Positions 1-6,420 of a DNA stretch of 42,305 bases are shown in pieces. The translations under genes and the position numbers were made by a program. How positions within the stretch are numbered: position 1 is the stretch's first letter; each line of letters begins with the position of its first letter. The notes under the pieces are model-generated. The model saw only the letters and a list, made by a program, of their open reading frames with translations, searched no databases and was not told the DNA's origin. The stretch comes from Gluconobacter sp. Gdi (GTDB taxonomy: Bacteria > Pseudomonadota > Alphaproteobacteria > Acetobacterales > Acetobacteraceae): positions 1-42,305 of the forward strand of contig NZ_BLJQ01000013.1 in assembly GCF_014132155.1 (NCBI RefSeq), given 5' to 3'.

Positions 1-30
1 CGGCCTGTCCCGTCGCCCGTCTTGGCCGGT

Positions 31-120
31 GGCAGGATGGGCTCAGGAAAACGCCACCGTCGTTCCACTCTCGTCGCCGTCAGTGTGCTCGCCGCACGGG
101 CAGGATGGGTCTAGGAAAAC
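31..120. repeat. imperfect 22-bp direct repeat pair
   Basis: Two copies of a 22-base sequence starting GGCAGGATGGG and ending AGGAAAAC lie at 31-52 and 99-120, 68 bases apart, differing at three central bases. They sit between the window edge and the 3' end of the fic gene. The CTCAGGAAAACG part of the first copy is reminiscent of Tn3-family terminal repeats, but both copies are direct and no transposase is present. If the molecule is circular this area adjoins the region upstream of the serine recombinase, so a res site is another possibility. Function unknown. Confidence 0.5.
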
Positions 121-129
121 AGGGGGCGA

Positions 130-1605
130 TCAGCCGGGGCCGGGTGTTCGGGCGGACGAAAGAGACGGGCGGCCTGTAGGGTCTTCGTTGGCGTTTAGGG
201 CGGGCTGGCCGGTCAGGGTCTGAATCAGCGCGCGGCCCGGTTCAGAGGTGGGAGTCCGGCTGGCATGGCGGGCGATTTCCCGATCCGTCCCGGCCAGGTC
301 TGTCAGGATTTCTGTTTCCCGACCGTGAGCGGCCCCAAACGCAAAAGCCTTTTCCCGACTGTCGCCATAGGCTGCCATGTCCTTCTGCACCTTGCCCAGC
401 TCGCGGGCGAAGGTGGGATTGTGGCGCAGTTCCTTTTCGATCTCTTTCCCGAGCGCCGCATGACGGCCTCCGGCCTTCATGCCGGTGAAGGCCTGTGCTG
501 CATCGCCGCCCTCCTGGCGGATCGCGGCCTCGATGTCGCGGCAGACGAGGGAAGGCGGGGCCGACCAGAACGCATGAAGAGAGGCGGCGGCCTTACGGCC
601 TTCTTCCTTGGCCTGTGCCAGGAGCGCGCTTTCGCGCTTCTCTTCCGCAGGCCCGAAGACGGCCGGAATAACCGGACGGGGCACGGGCCGAAGCGTTGGA
701 GCAGCAGAGGCCGTCAAAAAATCGGACTGCACGGTGACAGTGTATCCGCCATTCTGTCGGACAGCGTTTCGCAAATCCGCGACAGGCACCGCCACGATCC
801 CGTCAGGCGTTTCGAACGCACCGGAGAGGCTGGTCCGTGCCTTGAAGATCCCCGAGACCGTTTCCCCAGGCGCGGCCGTGCGGATGACGAGGTCATCCAG
901 CGGCCTTGCGGCAGGGCCAGAGCCCATGTCCTGCATCAGCTCCTTAAGGGCACGCGCACGGGTGGGATCGGTGGCATCTGTCAGCAAGGCCCCCATAGCA
1001 GGGTGATCCGGATCCTGCGTGCCGGCAATGGACGCGGACACCATGCGGGCTTTTGTGATGACGGAAAGGTCCACGTTATGCCCGTAATGACGGCCGAGTT
1101 CTGAAAGAAAGGCCTCCTGCGTTCTGCCGTTTCCTTCTCGGAACGGGTGGACATAATTGAGTTCGTTTAGAACCTTTCCGGCAACGGCCGCGAACTGCTC
1201 CGGCGTGGAGTTCTTCAGCACATCCGGGTTGCGGATGGGCTTGAAGGCCTCGTTTAGCCCCATGTCGATATGGGAGCCGGGGAGGAAGGTTGTTGACCCT
1301 TTCCGCATGGAGCCGATCGGTTCGACCCGTGCTCCGTCCACGACCGGCCTTTCGTGGCGCATGTGACCGGCCCACTCATAGACGTCCTGGAAGATATGCC
1401 GATGGATGGCCTTCAGGTGGTCGGCATCGAAAGAGCCGGACGGCCCCAGACCCATCCGGATTTCCAGAATCCTGTGACTGGTGCGGCGGTACTCTTCGGG
1501 GTGAAGCTCGGAATGGCGGCGCAGGCCGAGACGGTTTCGCAGAACGTCCGTCTGGTCAGGATCATCCGAGACATTTGGGTAGGTGTAACCGTGGGCGGGA
1601 GGCAT
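130..1605 (-). CDS. Fic-domain toxin (predicted AMP-transferase) with C-terminal module shared with a transfer-locus protein
   Basis: 491 residues. Fic enzymes usually transfer AMP from ATP to a hydroxyl side chain of a target protein. The full catalytic motif HPFREGNGRT is at 153-162, with His153 as the predicted base, and the preceding helices and beta-hairpin flap region fit the family, so the enzyme should be active. Residues about 235-300 form a separate beta-rich region. Residues about 349-445 align without gaps to residues 364-460 of the protein encoded at 32582-34120 (key block GGRH ... AAYG ... REKA). The gene follows its antitoxin by 7 bases in one operon. The layout parallels Bartonella VbhT (Fic plus a secretion domain), but I see no recognisable BID domain; the shared module may take its place. 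The Fic assignment is secure, targets are unknown, and delivery through the conjugation machine is inference. Confidence 0.93.
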   Translation of the reverse strand: MPPAHGYTYPNVSDDPDQTDVLRNRLGLRRHSELHPEEYRRTSHRILEIRMGLGPSGSFDADHLKAIHRHIFQDVYEWAGHMRHERPVVDGARVEPIGSMRKGSTTFLPGSHIDMGLNEAFKPIRNPDVLKNSTPEQFAAVAGKVLNELNYVHPFREGNGRTQEAFLSELGRHYGHNVDLSVITKARMVSASIAGTQDPDHPAMGALLTDATDPTRARALKELMQDMGSGPAARPLDDLVIRTAAPGETVSGIFKARTSLSGAFETPDGIVAVPVADLRNAVRQNGGYTVTVQSDFLTASAAPTLRPVPRPVIPAVFGPAEEKRESALLAQAKEEGRKAAASLHAFWSAPPSLVCRDIEAAIRQEGGDAAQAFTGMKAGGRHAALGKEIEKELRHNPTFARELGKVQKDMAAYGDSREKAFAFGAAHGRETEILTDLAGTDREIARHASRTPTSEPGRALIQTLTGQPALNANEDPTGRPSLSSARTPGPG

Positions 1606-1612
1606 TGACGCG

Positions 1613-1828
1613 TCAGAGGGCGGGATTCAGTCTCCGCCCCAGTTCGGCGAGGTCGATCTGTCCCGCGACGAACGACTGGCAGGCATCCTCGATAAGGGGA
1701 TCATGCGTGTAGCCCTGCCGTCTCTGGGCCGCGAGGGTCCATTCGACCGCATCCTGACGGCGCGCGCGCTCTTCATCCGAAAGGGCGGAAAAAGGCGTCG
1801 GAGCGAAAAGGGTTTTGGCTGAACTCAT
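1613..1828 (-). CDS. VbhA-type antitoxin of the Fic module
   Basis: 71 residues, ending 7 bases before the fic start and transcribed first, the standard order for class I Fic modules where a small protein blocks ATP binding by the toxin. The body (RRQDAVEW, then a helix, then a second helical pair ending FVAGQIDLAEL) matches VbhA-like antitoxins. The inhibitory helix normally carries S/TxxxE-G, where the Glu contacts a Fic arginine. Here the equivalent stretch reads AAQRRQG (residues 33-39), with Ala for Ser/Thr and Gln38 for Glu. The codon is CAG on the minus strand, so this is not a translation slip. The ATG at 1828 has no clear Shine-Dalgarno. Identity as antitoxin rests on position plus family resemblance; whether it still inhibits is open. 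Confidence 0.82.
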   Translation of the reverse strand: MSSAKTLFAPTPFSALSDEERARRQDAVEWTLAAQRRQGYTHDPLIEDACQSFVAGQIDLAELGRRLNPAL

Positions 1829-1921
1829 AGGAAGAAATTAGCGGTTTTTGCGAGAAATGGCAAGGTTTTCCGGGCTTCGCGGCCTCTCTGGATGCGTATT
1901 TTGAAGGAGCGATTATTTACG

Positions 1922-1935
1922 CTCAGTCGCAGAAC
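1922..1935 (+). promoter_or_regulatory. recurrent leader motif, copy 1
   Basis: Reads CTCAGTCGCAGAAC toward the small gene at 1955, matching the plasmid-wide consensus CTCAGTCGCAGATC at 12 of 14 positions. It ends 19 bases before the ATG, closer than at most other genes. No Shine-Dalgarno hairpin is visible here. Confidence 0.55.
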
Positions 1936-1954
1936 GCGGCGGCACGATACCCTT

Positions 1955-2233
1955 ATGACGAAGAGCCTTTCCCCTCTCGATAGCCGCCCGAAGCACCTGA
2001 CCGGGCCGCGCCTGTCTCTTGCCCTGTTCCGGATCGGATGGTCCGAGCGTCAGGCCGCCGAGAAATGCGACATGCACCGCAACCAGTTCCGGCGCTGCCT
2101 GGAGGGCACGTCCTCTCTTCCGGCTGATCTGTCTTTGTGGCTACTGGATCTGGAAGCGGCCCATGTGGCCCATCCCTGTCCCCGGCAGAGAAAGGCCGAT
2201 CCCATTCTCGCCGAGATCCGCAAAGCCGGGTGA
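1955..2233 (+). CDS. small HTH-like protein of unknown role
   Basis: 92 residues from the ATG at 1955, chosen over an upstream in-frame ATG at 1892 because the recurrent leader motif lies at 1922-1935 between the two. Residues about 17-60 (LTGPRLSLALFRIGWSERQA then MHRNQFRRCLEG) read like a helix-turn-helix of the kind found in small phage or plasmid regulators, where a short loop separates the two helices. The tail holds basic residues. No Shine-Dalgarno is evident. It is transcribed away from the antitoxin gene at 1828, so it might regulate the Fic module, but nothing in the sequence shows that. The DNA-binding guess is weak to moderate. Confidence 0.6.
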   Translation: MTKSLSPLDSRPKHLTGPRLSLALFRIGWSERQAAEKCDMHRNQFRRCLEGTSSLPADLSLWLLDLEAAHVAHPCPRQRKADPILAEIRKAG

Positions 2234-2289
2234 CATTGCCCGCGACGTGGTGGCTTCCGGTGTCTCCACGTCCAGGCTCAGGGAATACG

Positions 2290-2312
2290 AAAAAGGCAGC
2301 CCGGAGGCTGCC
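2290..2312 (-). terminator. intrinsic terminator after the secreted-protein gene
   Basis: A 7-bp perfect stem, GGCAGCC (2295-2301) with GGCTGCC (2306-2312) and loop CGGA. Read on the minus strand it is followed by TTTTT. It lies 10 bases past the stop codon at 2322 and would end the minus operon from 3555. Confidence 0.8.
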
Positions 2313-2321
2313 TCATTGTTA

Positions 2322-2723
2322 TCAGTCGTGATGATAGCTGAAACCTTGTGTACCATCTGACATGAGAACCGGCTCACAGCGGGCTGTCGGGTCGGCTGCC
2401 GCTGCGTAAGGCTTGATGAGTGCCTGCTTTATCCAGCCTGACTTCATGTTCATTTGCAGCGCTGGAATATAGCCGTTTACCGGTGCCGTATCTGATTTTA
2501 CGGCCAATACTTCAGCGGCTCCGCCCATGGTCTGCGCACCATCACGGGGTTCGCTGTAAAGCATAGGTGGATGGTTGAAATCCATCTCCTGCTCGTGGGT
2601 CAAATTCAGCATCGCACAGCTATACCCCGGCAGGGTCTTCACTACGTGGCGTGCGGCAGCCATGGCGTGAGACGATGTAAACGCCGCGACGACAAGCAAA
2701 GGGAAGTAGAGTGTCCGTTTCAT
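2322..2723 (-). CDS. secreted protein of unknown function
   Basis: 133 residues. A clear signal peptide (MKRT, then a hydrophobic run ending SHAMA, residues 1-22) predicts export to the periplasm. The mature part has two cysteines (near GYSCAM and ARCEP) that could form a disulfide, and short beta-like segments such as SGWIKQ that resemble bacterial SH3-type domains; that resemblance is weak. AGGA sits about 7 bases before the ATG. It follows the transglycosylase gene by 19 bases, so the two are probably one operon, with an intrinsic terminator just downstream. A role in cell-wall passage or exclusion is possible but unsupported. Confidence 0.72.
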   Translation of the reverse strand: MKRTLYFPLLVVAAFTSSHAMAAARHVVKTLPGYSCAMLNLTHEQEMDFNHPPMLYSEPRDGAQTMGGAAEVLAVKSDTAPVNGYIPALQMNMKSGWIKQALIKPYAAAADPTARCEPVLMSDGTQGFSYHHD

Positions 2724-2742
2724 GGTTGAATCCTAGCGTTTA

Positions 2743-3555
2743 TTAAGAGTTTAGAACAGGCAATGTTGCGCCTGATCCCATCTTGTCTGCGACTGATTGC
2801 CTCCACTGACTGACCGTCTCACCTGCGGAAATGCCATTTTTTGCGAGTGCAGACGCGCTGTACGAAGGAAGTGTTTCGGCCATGGTTGCGTCCGGATTGG
2901 CCTGAGCGATGGCCCGACCCGATGATGGCCCGAAATTATAGTAACCTCTGACATCCACGGAGGTGGGGTTGCTGATCCCTTGATTTTGTAGATAGGTCGC
3001 GCCGTCCTTCAGGTACTGAGCGGCTGCTACTGCTTGTGTTGCCGGATCCTGTTGGCCTGCCGTTCCGGACGTAATGGTGCTGGCGAGGCCGGGGTTGGCC
3101 GCGAGTGCTTTGCTCATTTCTTCGCTGTAGGTTCCATTGGACATCTGGAACGCACCGGTAATCGTGTTTCCTGAGCTGTTCGCCGTATAGACATTCTGAC
3201 AGCCTGATTCGACCTGACAGGTTGCGGCCAAGGCGGCCGGATTGACGCCGAGGGAAGATGCGTTGTCAGCGGCCTGATAGCCCCATGCGCGACTATAAAG
3301 TGTTTGCAGGGCGTCCGATCCATTCGAAACGGGTTGAGTGGTCTGGATGACCTTGCCGTCTCCGCCGATCTGCTGGACGGTCCCTGCTGGTACCGTGAAG
3401 TTCGGCAGGCCGACTTCCGGATAGACGACATGCGGGACTTCCGGCAGGCCGTTCGGCACTTCAATCGACTGTGCCTGGCACGAACCGCTGAGGCCAAGTC
3501 CGGCCGAGAAAGCCAGACCTGTAATCAAAAAGGATTGTTTGAAGGGCGGCGGCAT
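2743..3555 (-). CDS. secreted lytic transglycosylase-like protein
   Basis: 270 residues from the ATG at 3555, picked because AGGAG lies 7 bases upstream; a 36-residue in-frame extension to 3663 runs through regulatory DNA and is unlikely. Signal peptide about 1-30 ending SCQAQS. The segment LAATCQVESGCQNVYTAN followed by GAFQMSNGTY matches the SLT fold, with the Glu of QVESG as the likely catalytic acid and a Cys pair around it. Such enzymes cut peptidoglycan so that a secretion channel can cross the wall (VirB1 type). Its leader carries the recurrent motif at 3595-3609 and a GTGTCC palindrome at 3642-3664. This is one of two transglycosylases here; the other is inside the dot operon at 14205. 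Confidence 0.82.
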   Translation of the reverse strand: MPPPFKQSFLITGLAFSAGLGLSGSCQAQSIEVPNGLPEVPHVVYPEVGLPNFTVPAGTVQQIGGDGKVIQTTQPVSNGSDALQTLYSRAWGYQAADNASSLGVNPAALAATCQVESGCQNVYTANSSGNTITGAFQMSNGTYSEEMSKALAANPGLASTITSGTAGQQDPATQAVAAAQYLKDGATYLQNQGISNPTSVDVRGYYNFGPSSGRAIAQANPDATMAETLPSYSASALAKNGISAGETVSQWRQSVADKMGSGATLPVLNS

Positions 3556-3594
3556 TGAGCACTCCTGTGTTGGGGTGGTCAGTATCCGCCTGTA

Positions 3595-3609
3595 GTCTGC
3601 GACTTTGAG
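3595..3609 (-). promoter_or_regulatory. recurrent leader motif, copy 2 (variant)
   Basis: On the minus strand reads CTCAAAGTCGCAGAC, with the AGTCGCAGA core intact and extra A residues before it. It lies 40 bases upstream of the transglycosylase start at 3555. Confidence 0.5.
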
Positions 3610-3641
3610 TATTGTCTGAACAGCTCTTGTTGGCGCGAGGC

Positions 3642-3664
3642 GGTGTGTCCGTTTTGGACACACC
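3642..3664. promoter_or_regulatory. palindromic operator-like site, copy 1
   Basis: Perfect 9-bp inverted repeat GGTGTGTCC-GTTTT-GGACACACC directly after the stop of the membrane-protein gene at 3664 and about 90 bases upstream of the transglycosylase start. The same arms with a different 5-base spacer recur at 41394-41416, which favours a protein-binding site over a simple terminator. Confidence 0.65.
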
Positions 3665-4143
3665 TAAATCAGGTGATCGAGGATAATTCCGAAGACGGTT
3701 CCGCCCACGATCATGGTGGCGAACCATCCGGCCCGCTTGCTGATTTCGTCCCGTCGAACACGAGTGCCCGCCATCACGATCTGCGCTTTCATTGAGGCCG
3801 CGATTTCATGTTTTACGGTGCTCAGGATCTCGGCGACTTTTGCTTTGACTGTCTTTTCGTCGATCTGCTTCATCTGATCTGAGACAGCGATAGCACTGCG
3901 AAGAACGCCTTGCACGGCAGCCATCTCTTCCGCGCTTGCACGGCGGCAGTCTTCTGCCATTTGCTCACAGGAACGCTGAGCAGCAAGACAGCGCTCTCCC
4001 ATGGCTTCCATACTATCGACCATCATCATCATGAGTTGTGCTTCAGGCTTGCGCGGCGTTTGCACCCAGTATTCGCAGGCCTGTTTGAGGCCTGCTATCC
4101 GTTTGCGAAATTCTTCCTGCTCGGCCCTGCAGGAGAGCGTCAT
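3664..4143 (-). CDS. membrane-anchored coiled-coil protein, third gene of an stb-like operon
   Basis: 159 residues. Residues 1-130 are mostly charged helices with regularly placed Cys residues (C5, C23, C52, C59, C66) and a Met-rich patch (MMMMVDSMEAM). The end, WFATMIVGGTVFGIILDHLI, is a single C-terminal membrane segment. The start overlaps the stop of the ParA-like gene by 4 bases (ATGA), implying translational coupling. In R388 the operon next to oriT is stbA-stbB-stbC; this gene holds the stbC position, but I cannot claim sequence homology. A membrane tether for the partition or conjugation complex is a guess from the tail anchor. Confidence 0.75.
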   Translation of the reverse strand: MTLSCRAEQEEFRKRIAGLKQACEYWVQTPRKPEAQLMMMMVDSMEAMGERCLAAQRSCEQMAEDCRRASAEEMAAVQGVLRSAIAVSDQMKQIDEKTVKAKVAEILSTVKHEIAASMKAQIVMAGTRVRRDEISKRAGWFATMIVGGTVFGIILDHLI

Positions 4144-5003
4144 TCGTCGTCTCCATCGTCGCCATTTTCGATCTCATCTTTCGAGACAACGGGGGGCAGG
4201 CCGTTTGGCATGTTTGGTAGGAAATCGGCCCCCAAGTCTCTCATGAACGCAGGAATGGAATGGCGTAGCCAGAAATCGAAGCGGAGCGTATCGAACCATG
4301 AAGGAGTGGGCATACCTGGAACCGGCTTGCCCGCTACGAAATCAAAAAACGATTGATTGCGCTCGGCCACCTTGAGAAGCCCGTTGACAGCGGGGAAGGT
4401 CGCGACAGTCCCTTTGTTCGTGAGAGCCTGCTGGACGGCGGGGTGTCGAATGATCGCCCGTGTGTGCTCCTTTGAGTCCGCTTTGTAAGATGCGAGACCT
4501 TCGTTGATGATGACGACGCTTCCTGGCGGGTTGAAATCGCGCCGATGCAGGTCGTCAAGATAGTCCAAATCGGCGGGTTCAAAACCAATGACGAAATAGG
4601 GGATCAAGCGGACTTTCATTCGCCTCATCGCACCGAGGAGTGGAGAGCCTTGAATCAGTTCATGAACGGCCGTCCAACCGCCGCCAATATCCAGCACAGC
4701 ATCGCGGCCTGTCTGGGCCATACCCATAATCTGCTCTTCGAGCCATGCGGCCTGTCCACTTGCGTGCTGTTCGGGTGGGGTCAGAACATCCACACCGACC
4801 GTGTCGATGGCGTGAGACTTGTTCATGATGTCTGTATTCCAGACTTGTGGGTCTCCGCCCTGTTGCAGGGTGATCTCGGTGATAGCTTTAAGAATGGTCG
4901 TCTTTCCGACCCTCTGGCGTCCGATTGCTACGATCAGGCGAGGGCGGCGCGGTTTGGCTTCGGCTGCTGGTTCGGTCTTGGACGTCTTTGCCGTGGCAGT
5001 CAT
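4140..5003 (-). CDS. ParA/StbB-like P-loop ATPase
   Basis: 287 residues. A deviant Walker A motif GRQRVGKTT (residues 28-36) near the N-terminus and a Walker B-like AVLDIGGGW are those of the ParA/MinD class, which position plasmids or macromolecular complexes by ATP-driven binding. The second half is less conserved. It follows the DNA-binding candidate at 5007 by 3 bases and overlaps the next gene by 4, so the three form one operon reading away from oriT. In R388 the equivalent ATPase StbB works with StbA to balance plasmid stability against conjugation; position and order suggest the same role. A plain partition ParA is the alternative. Confidence 0.85.
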   Translation of the reverse strand: MTATAKTSKTEPAAEAKPRRPRLIVAIGRQRVGKTTILKAITEITLQQGGDPQVWNTDIMNKSHAIDTVGVDVLTPPEQHASGQAAWLEEQIMGMAQTGRDAVLDIGGGWTAVHELIQGSPLLGAMRRMKVRLIPYFVIGFEPADLDYLDDLHRRDFNPPGSVVIINEGLASYKADSKEHTRAIIRHPAVQQALTNKGTVATFPAVNGLLKVAERNQSFFDFVAGKPVPGMPTPSWFDTLRFDFWLRHSIPAFMRDLGADFLPNMPNGLPPVVSKDEIENGDDGDDE

Positions 5004-5006
5004 GGT

Positions 5007-5573
5007 TTACTCCGTCAGGAAGCCCGGTCCTCTTGCTCGCTTTTGAGCAAAGAGCTTCTCTTCAATTTCATTTGTGAGCCTCGCAGCTCTCTCCTCCGGA
5101 GTTTCCTTTCGGTCCTCCAGATCGCTTCGGAGTGTCTCCGTTTGATCTGCGACTGAGACTGTCCTTTCCGAGCCGGTCTCATTTTTTTTCAATGGGCGGT
5201 CTGAATAGGCTTCTTCAACAGAAGCTGGACGCCAGTCTGCCGGGACACGACTGGGTGAGACGGGTTTTGGTTTGTGTGAGGCCTCGTCAGGCCGTTCAGC
5301 CCGCAGCGCTCTTTTCCTTCTAAGAGCCCTGATCCGCGTAAAGCGTGCTCTGCACTTTTTCCATGTGGCCGGAGTGTTTTCGAGCGAGAGACCATCCTCG
5401 ATCGCCGCACTAACAAGTTTCTCCCAGGACCATCCTTTCTCGTATCGGAGAGCTTCGATTTCCTCGCAGTGTTCGTCGATCCACAGATAGAGAGGCGAAG
5501 TGTCTGCTCGGTATGATCTTCCGGGATCAGTCTCGGCCAGTCTGGCGAGGCCTTTGGACAGGGTTTTCGTCAT
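5007..5573 (-). CDS. putative StbA/ParB-like centromere-binding protein
   Basis: 188 residues from the ATG at 5573 (purine-rich AGAGAAG upstream). Residues 25-85 contain an alpha-helical block (YLWIDEHCEEIEAL ... GWSWEKLV ... ATWKKCRARFTRI) with a strongly basic end suited to DNA binding; the rest is charged and probably disordered. It is the first gene of the operon with the ParA-like ATPase and faces a block of 11-bp phased repeats at 5718-5855, as StbA of R388 faces its repeats beside oriT. A GTGTCC palindrome 18 bases before the start could mediate autoregulation. No named domain is recognised with certainty; the role comes from context. Confidence 0.75.
   Translation of the reverse strand: MTKTLSKGLARLAETDPGRSYRADTSPLYLWIDEHCEEIEALRYEKGWSWEKLVSAAIEDGLSLENTPATWKKCRARFTRIRALRRKRALRAERPDEASHKPKPVSPSRVPADWRPASVEEAYSDRPLKKNETGSERTVSVADQTETLRSDLEDRKETPEERAARLTNEIEEKLFAQKRARGPGFLTE
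5144..5157 (-). promoter_or_regulatory. perfect recurrent motif inside the stbA-like gene
   Basis: The minus strand reads CTCAGTCGCAGATC exactly, in the gene's own direction (encoding SVADQ). It lies 140 bases before the ParA-like start at 5003, so it could be an internal control point for the downstream genes. Being in coding sequence, it could also be chance or a spread repeat. Confidence 0.4.
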
Positions 5574-5591
5574 GACACTTCTCTTTTGTGT

Positions 5592-5608
5592 GTGTCCGTT
5601 TCGGACAC
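5592..5608. promoter_or_regulatory. palindromic operator-like site, copy 2
   Basis: GTGTCC-GTTTC-GGACAC, with extra TGT before the left arm. It is 18 bases upstream of the stbA-like start at 5573, a fitting place for repression of that operon. Confidence 0.65.
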
Positions 5609-5717
5609 GATGTTCTTCGATCCACTGCGGCGACGGCACTGATCTAGAGTGCGCCAACGTTACACAGAGCCTAGCGCATTGTGTGCGACTACAAAGCGCT
5701 ACCTCCATAATACACAT

Positions 5718-5855
5718 ACGACCCCACGGGGACTACATAGCGATATACTCACGACCAACCTACGACCTGCCTACGACGGCATTACGACCTACCTACGACC
5801 CACGAACGACCTCAGAGCAACCCCATAACGACCTACCAGACGACTACACAACGAC
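5718..5855. repeat. 11-bp phased direct repeats (centromere/StbA-box-like)
   Basis: The core ACGAC occurs at 5718, 5751, 5762, 5773, 5784, 5795, 5806, 5828, 5840 and 5851. Successive copies are 11 bases apart or a multiple of 11, with a one-base slip near 5840. The fullest unit is TACGACCTACC. One helical turn per unit places every copy on the same DNA face, as in arrays bound by ribbon-helix-helix or StbA-type proteins. The array lies between the stb-like operon and the oriT hairpin. Confidence 0.85.
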
Positions 5856-5993
5856 TACACAAAAATAAGGCTCTTCATAGACCATTGCACCGTTGGTGCG
5901 GACGGCTTCGCCGCGCAGGGAAAAAGGAAGAGGATGAGGGACGATGAGTGAGGCCCCTCATTCGGTTGCTCTGAGGTCGTTCGTGGGTCGTAG
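5793..5993. repeat. 30-bp perfect inverted repeat bracketing oriT
   Basis: The 30 bases at 5793-5822 are the exact reverse complement of 5964-5993. The left arm covers part of the 11-bp array, so the right arm carries the same boxes in opposite orientation. The 141-base spacer contains the candidate oriT hairpin and nic site. Perfect identity over 30 bases implies recent duplication or strong selection. Confidence 0.92.
5870..5905 (-). other. oriT: candidate oriT with hairpin and nic site
   Basis: On the minus strand an inverted repeat GCACC-AAC-GGTGC (5899-5887) is followed by AATGGTCT and then ATGAAG. As I recall it, R388 oriT has the hairpin GCACC-GAAA-GGTGC, then GTATTGTCT and the nick before ATAGC. 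The hairpin arms, distance (8 versus 9 bases) and TCT/AT junction correspond. This places the nick between 5879 and 5878 on the minus strand, so the stb-like side would enter the recipient first. The relaxase gene 0.5 kb away belongs to the same MOBF family, which supports the call. The exact nick position is inference. Confidence 0.75.
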
Positions 5994-6060
5994 AGCAGCC
6001 TGACGAAAGGGGGGCGATCGGAAGAGGAACCGGATCGACCTGCCGCCATGATGAGATGAT

Positions 6061-6093
6061 CTCAGTCGCACGAGGGCTTTCTATCCTGCCCTC
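6061..6093 (+). promoter_or_regulatory. recurrent leader motif, copy 3, with start-adjacent hairpin
   Basis: CTCAGTCGCA at 6061-6070, then a 6-bp inverted repeat GAGGGC (6072-6077) and GCCCTC (6088-6093) that abuts the ATG at 6094. The only purine-rich ribosome-binding candidate, GAGGG, is in the left arm, so folding would alter start access. Confidence 0.5.
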
Positions 6094-6420
6094 ATGACAG
6101 ATCAGACCCAGACCCCCGACCGCCCTCCCGAGACCGACGTTTCGGATCGGGAGCTTCTTCAGAACCTTCTCGCCCGCTCTGACAAGCAGGGAGAAGAGAT
6201 CCGGTTCATCAGCGAAAAGCTGAGTATCCTGATCGAGCTTCTTACCCCCTCGGAGAAGGGGGACGGCCCGACACTGGACGACATTCTCGCGCGCCTGGTC
6301 GAGCTGATGAAGGATCAGGAGCCGGTCATCAGGCGCATCGACCACACGACCGCTAGAAACAACGACCTCCTTGAAGGCCGTAAGGTTCGTCCGAAGACAG
6401 AGGACGGCCACACGCCATGA
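6094..6420 (+). CDS. small acidic relaxosome-accessory candidate
   Basis: 108 residues, charged and helical, with a Pro-rich start (QTQTPDRPPETD) and two amphipathic helices around LLQNLLARSDKQGEEIRFI and LDDILARLVELM that look suited to oligomerisation. Its stop overlaps the relaxase start (ATGATGA), so the two are translationally coupled. In R388 the position between oriT and trwC is held by trwB and by trwA, a small DNA-binding protein that helps relaxase. I see no ribbon-helix-helix signature, so equivalence to TrwA is by position only. Control probably acts through the motif and hairpin at 6061-6093. Confidence 0.75.
   Translation: MTDQTQTPDRPPETDVSDRELLQNLLARSDKQGEEIRFISEKLSILIELLTPSEKGDGPTLDDILARLVELMKDQEPVIRRIDHTTARNNDLLEGRKVRPKTEDGHTP

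Noticed and set aside
265-1104. Plus-strand ORF of 279 codons
   Set aside because: Antisense to fic, whose catalytic motif is complete.
3556-3663. N-terminal 36-residue extension of the transglycosylase
   Set aside because: It would start in the GTGTCC palindrome, run through the leader motif, lack a ribosome site and put the signal peptide in the interior.
5718-5855. CRISPR array
   Set aside because: Repeats are 11 bases long at 11-base period with no spacers and no cas genes; phased protein-binding boxes fit better.
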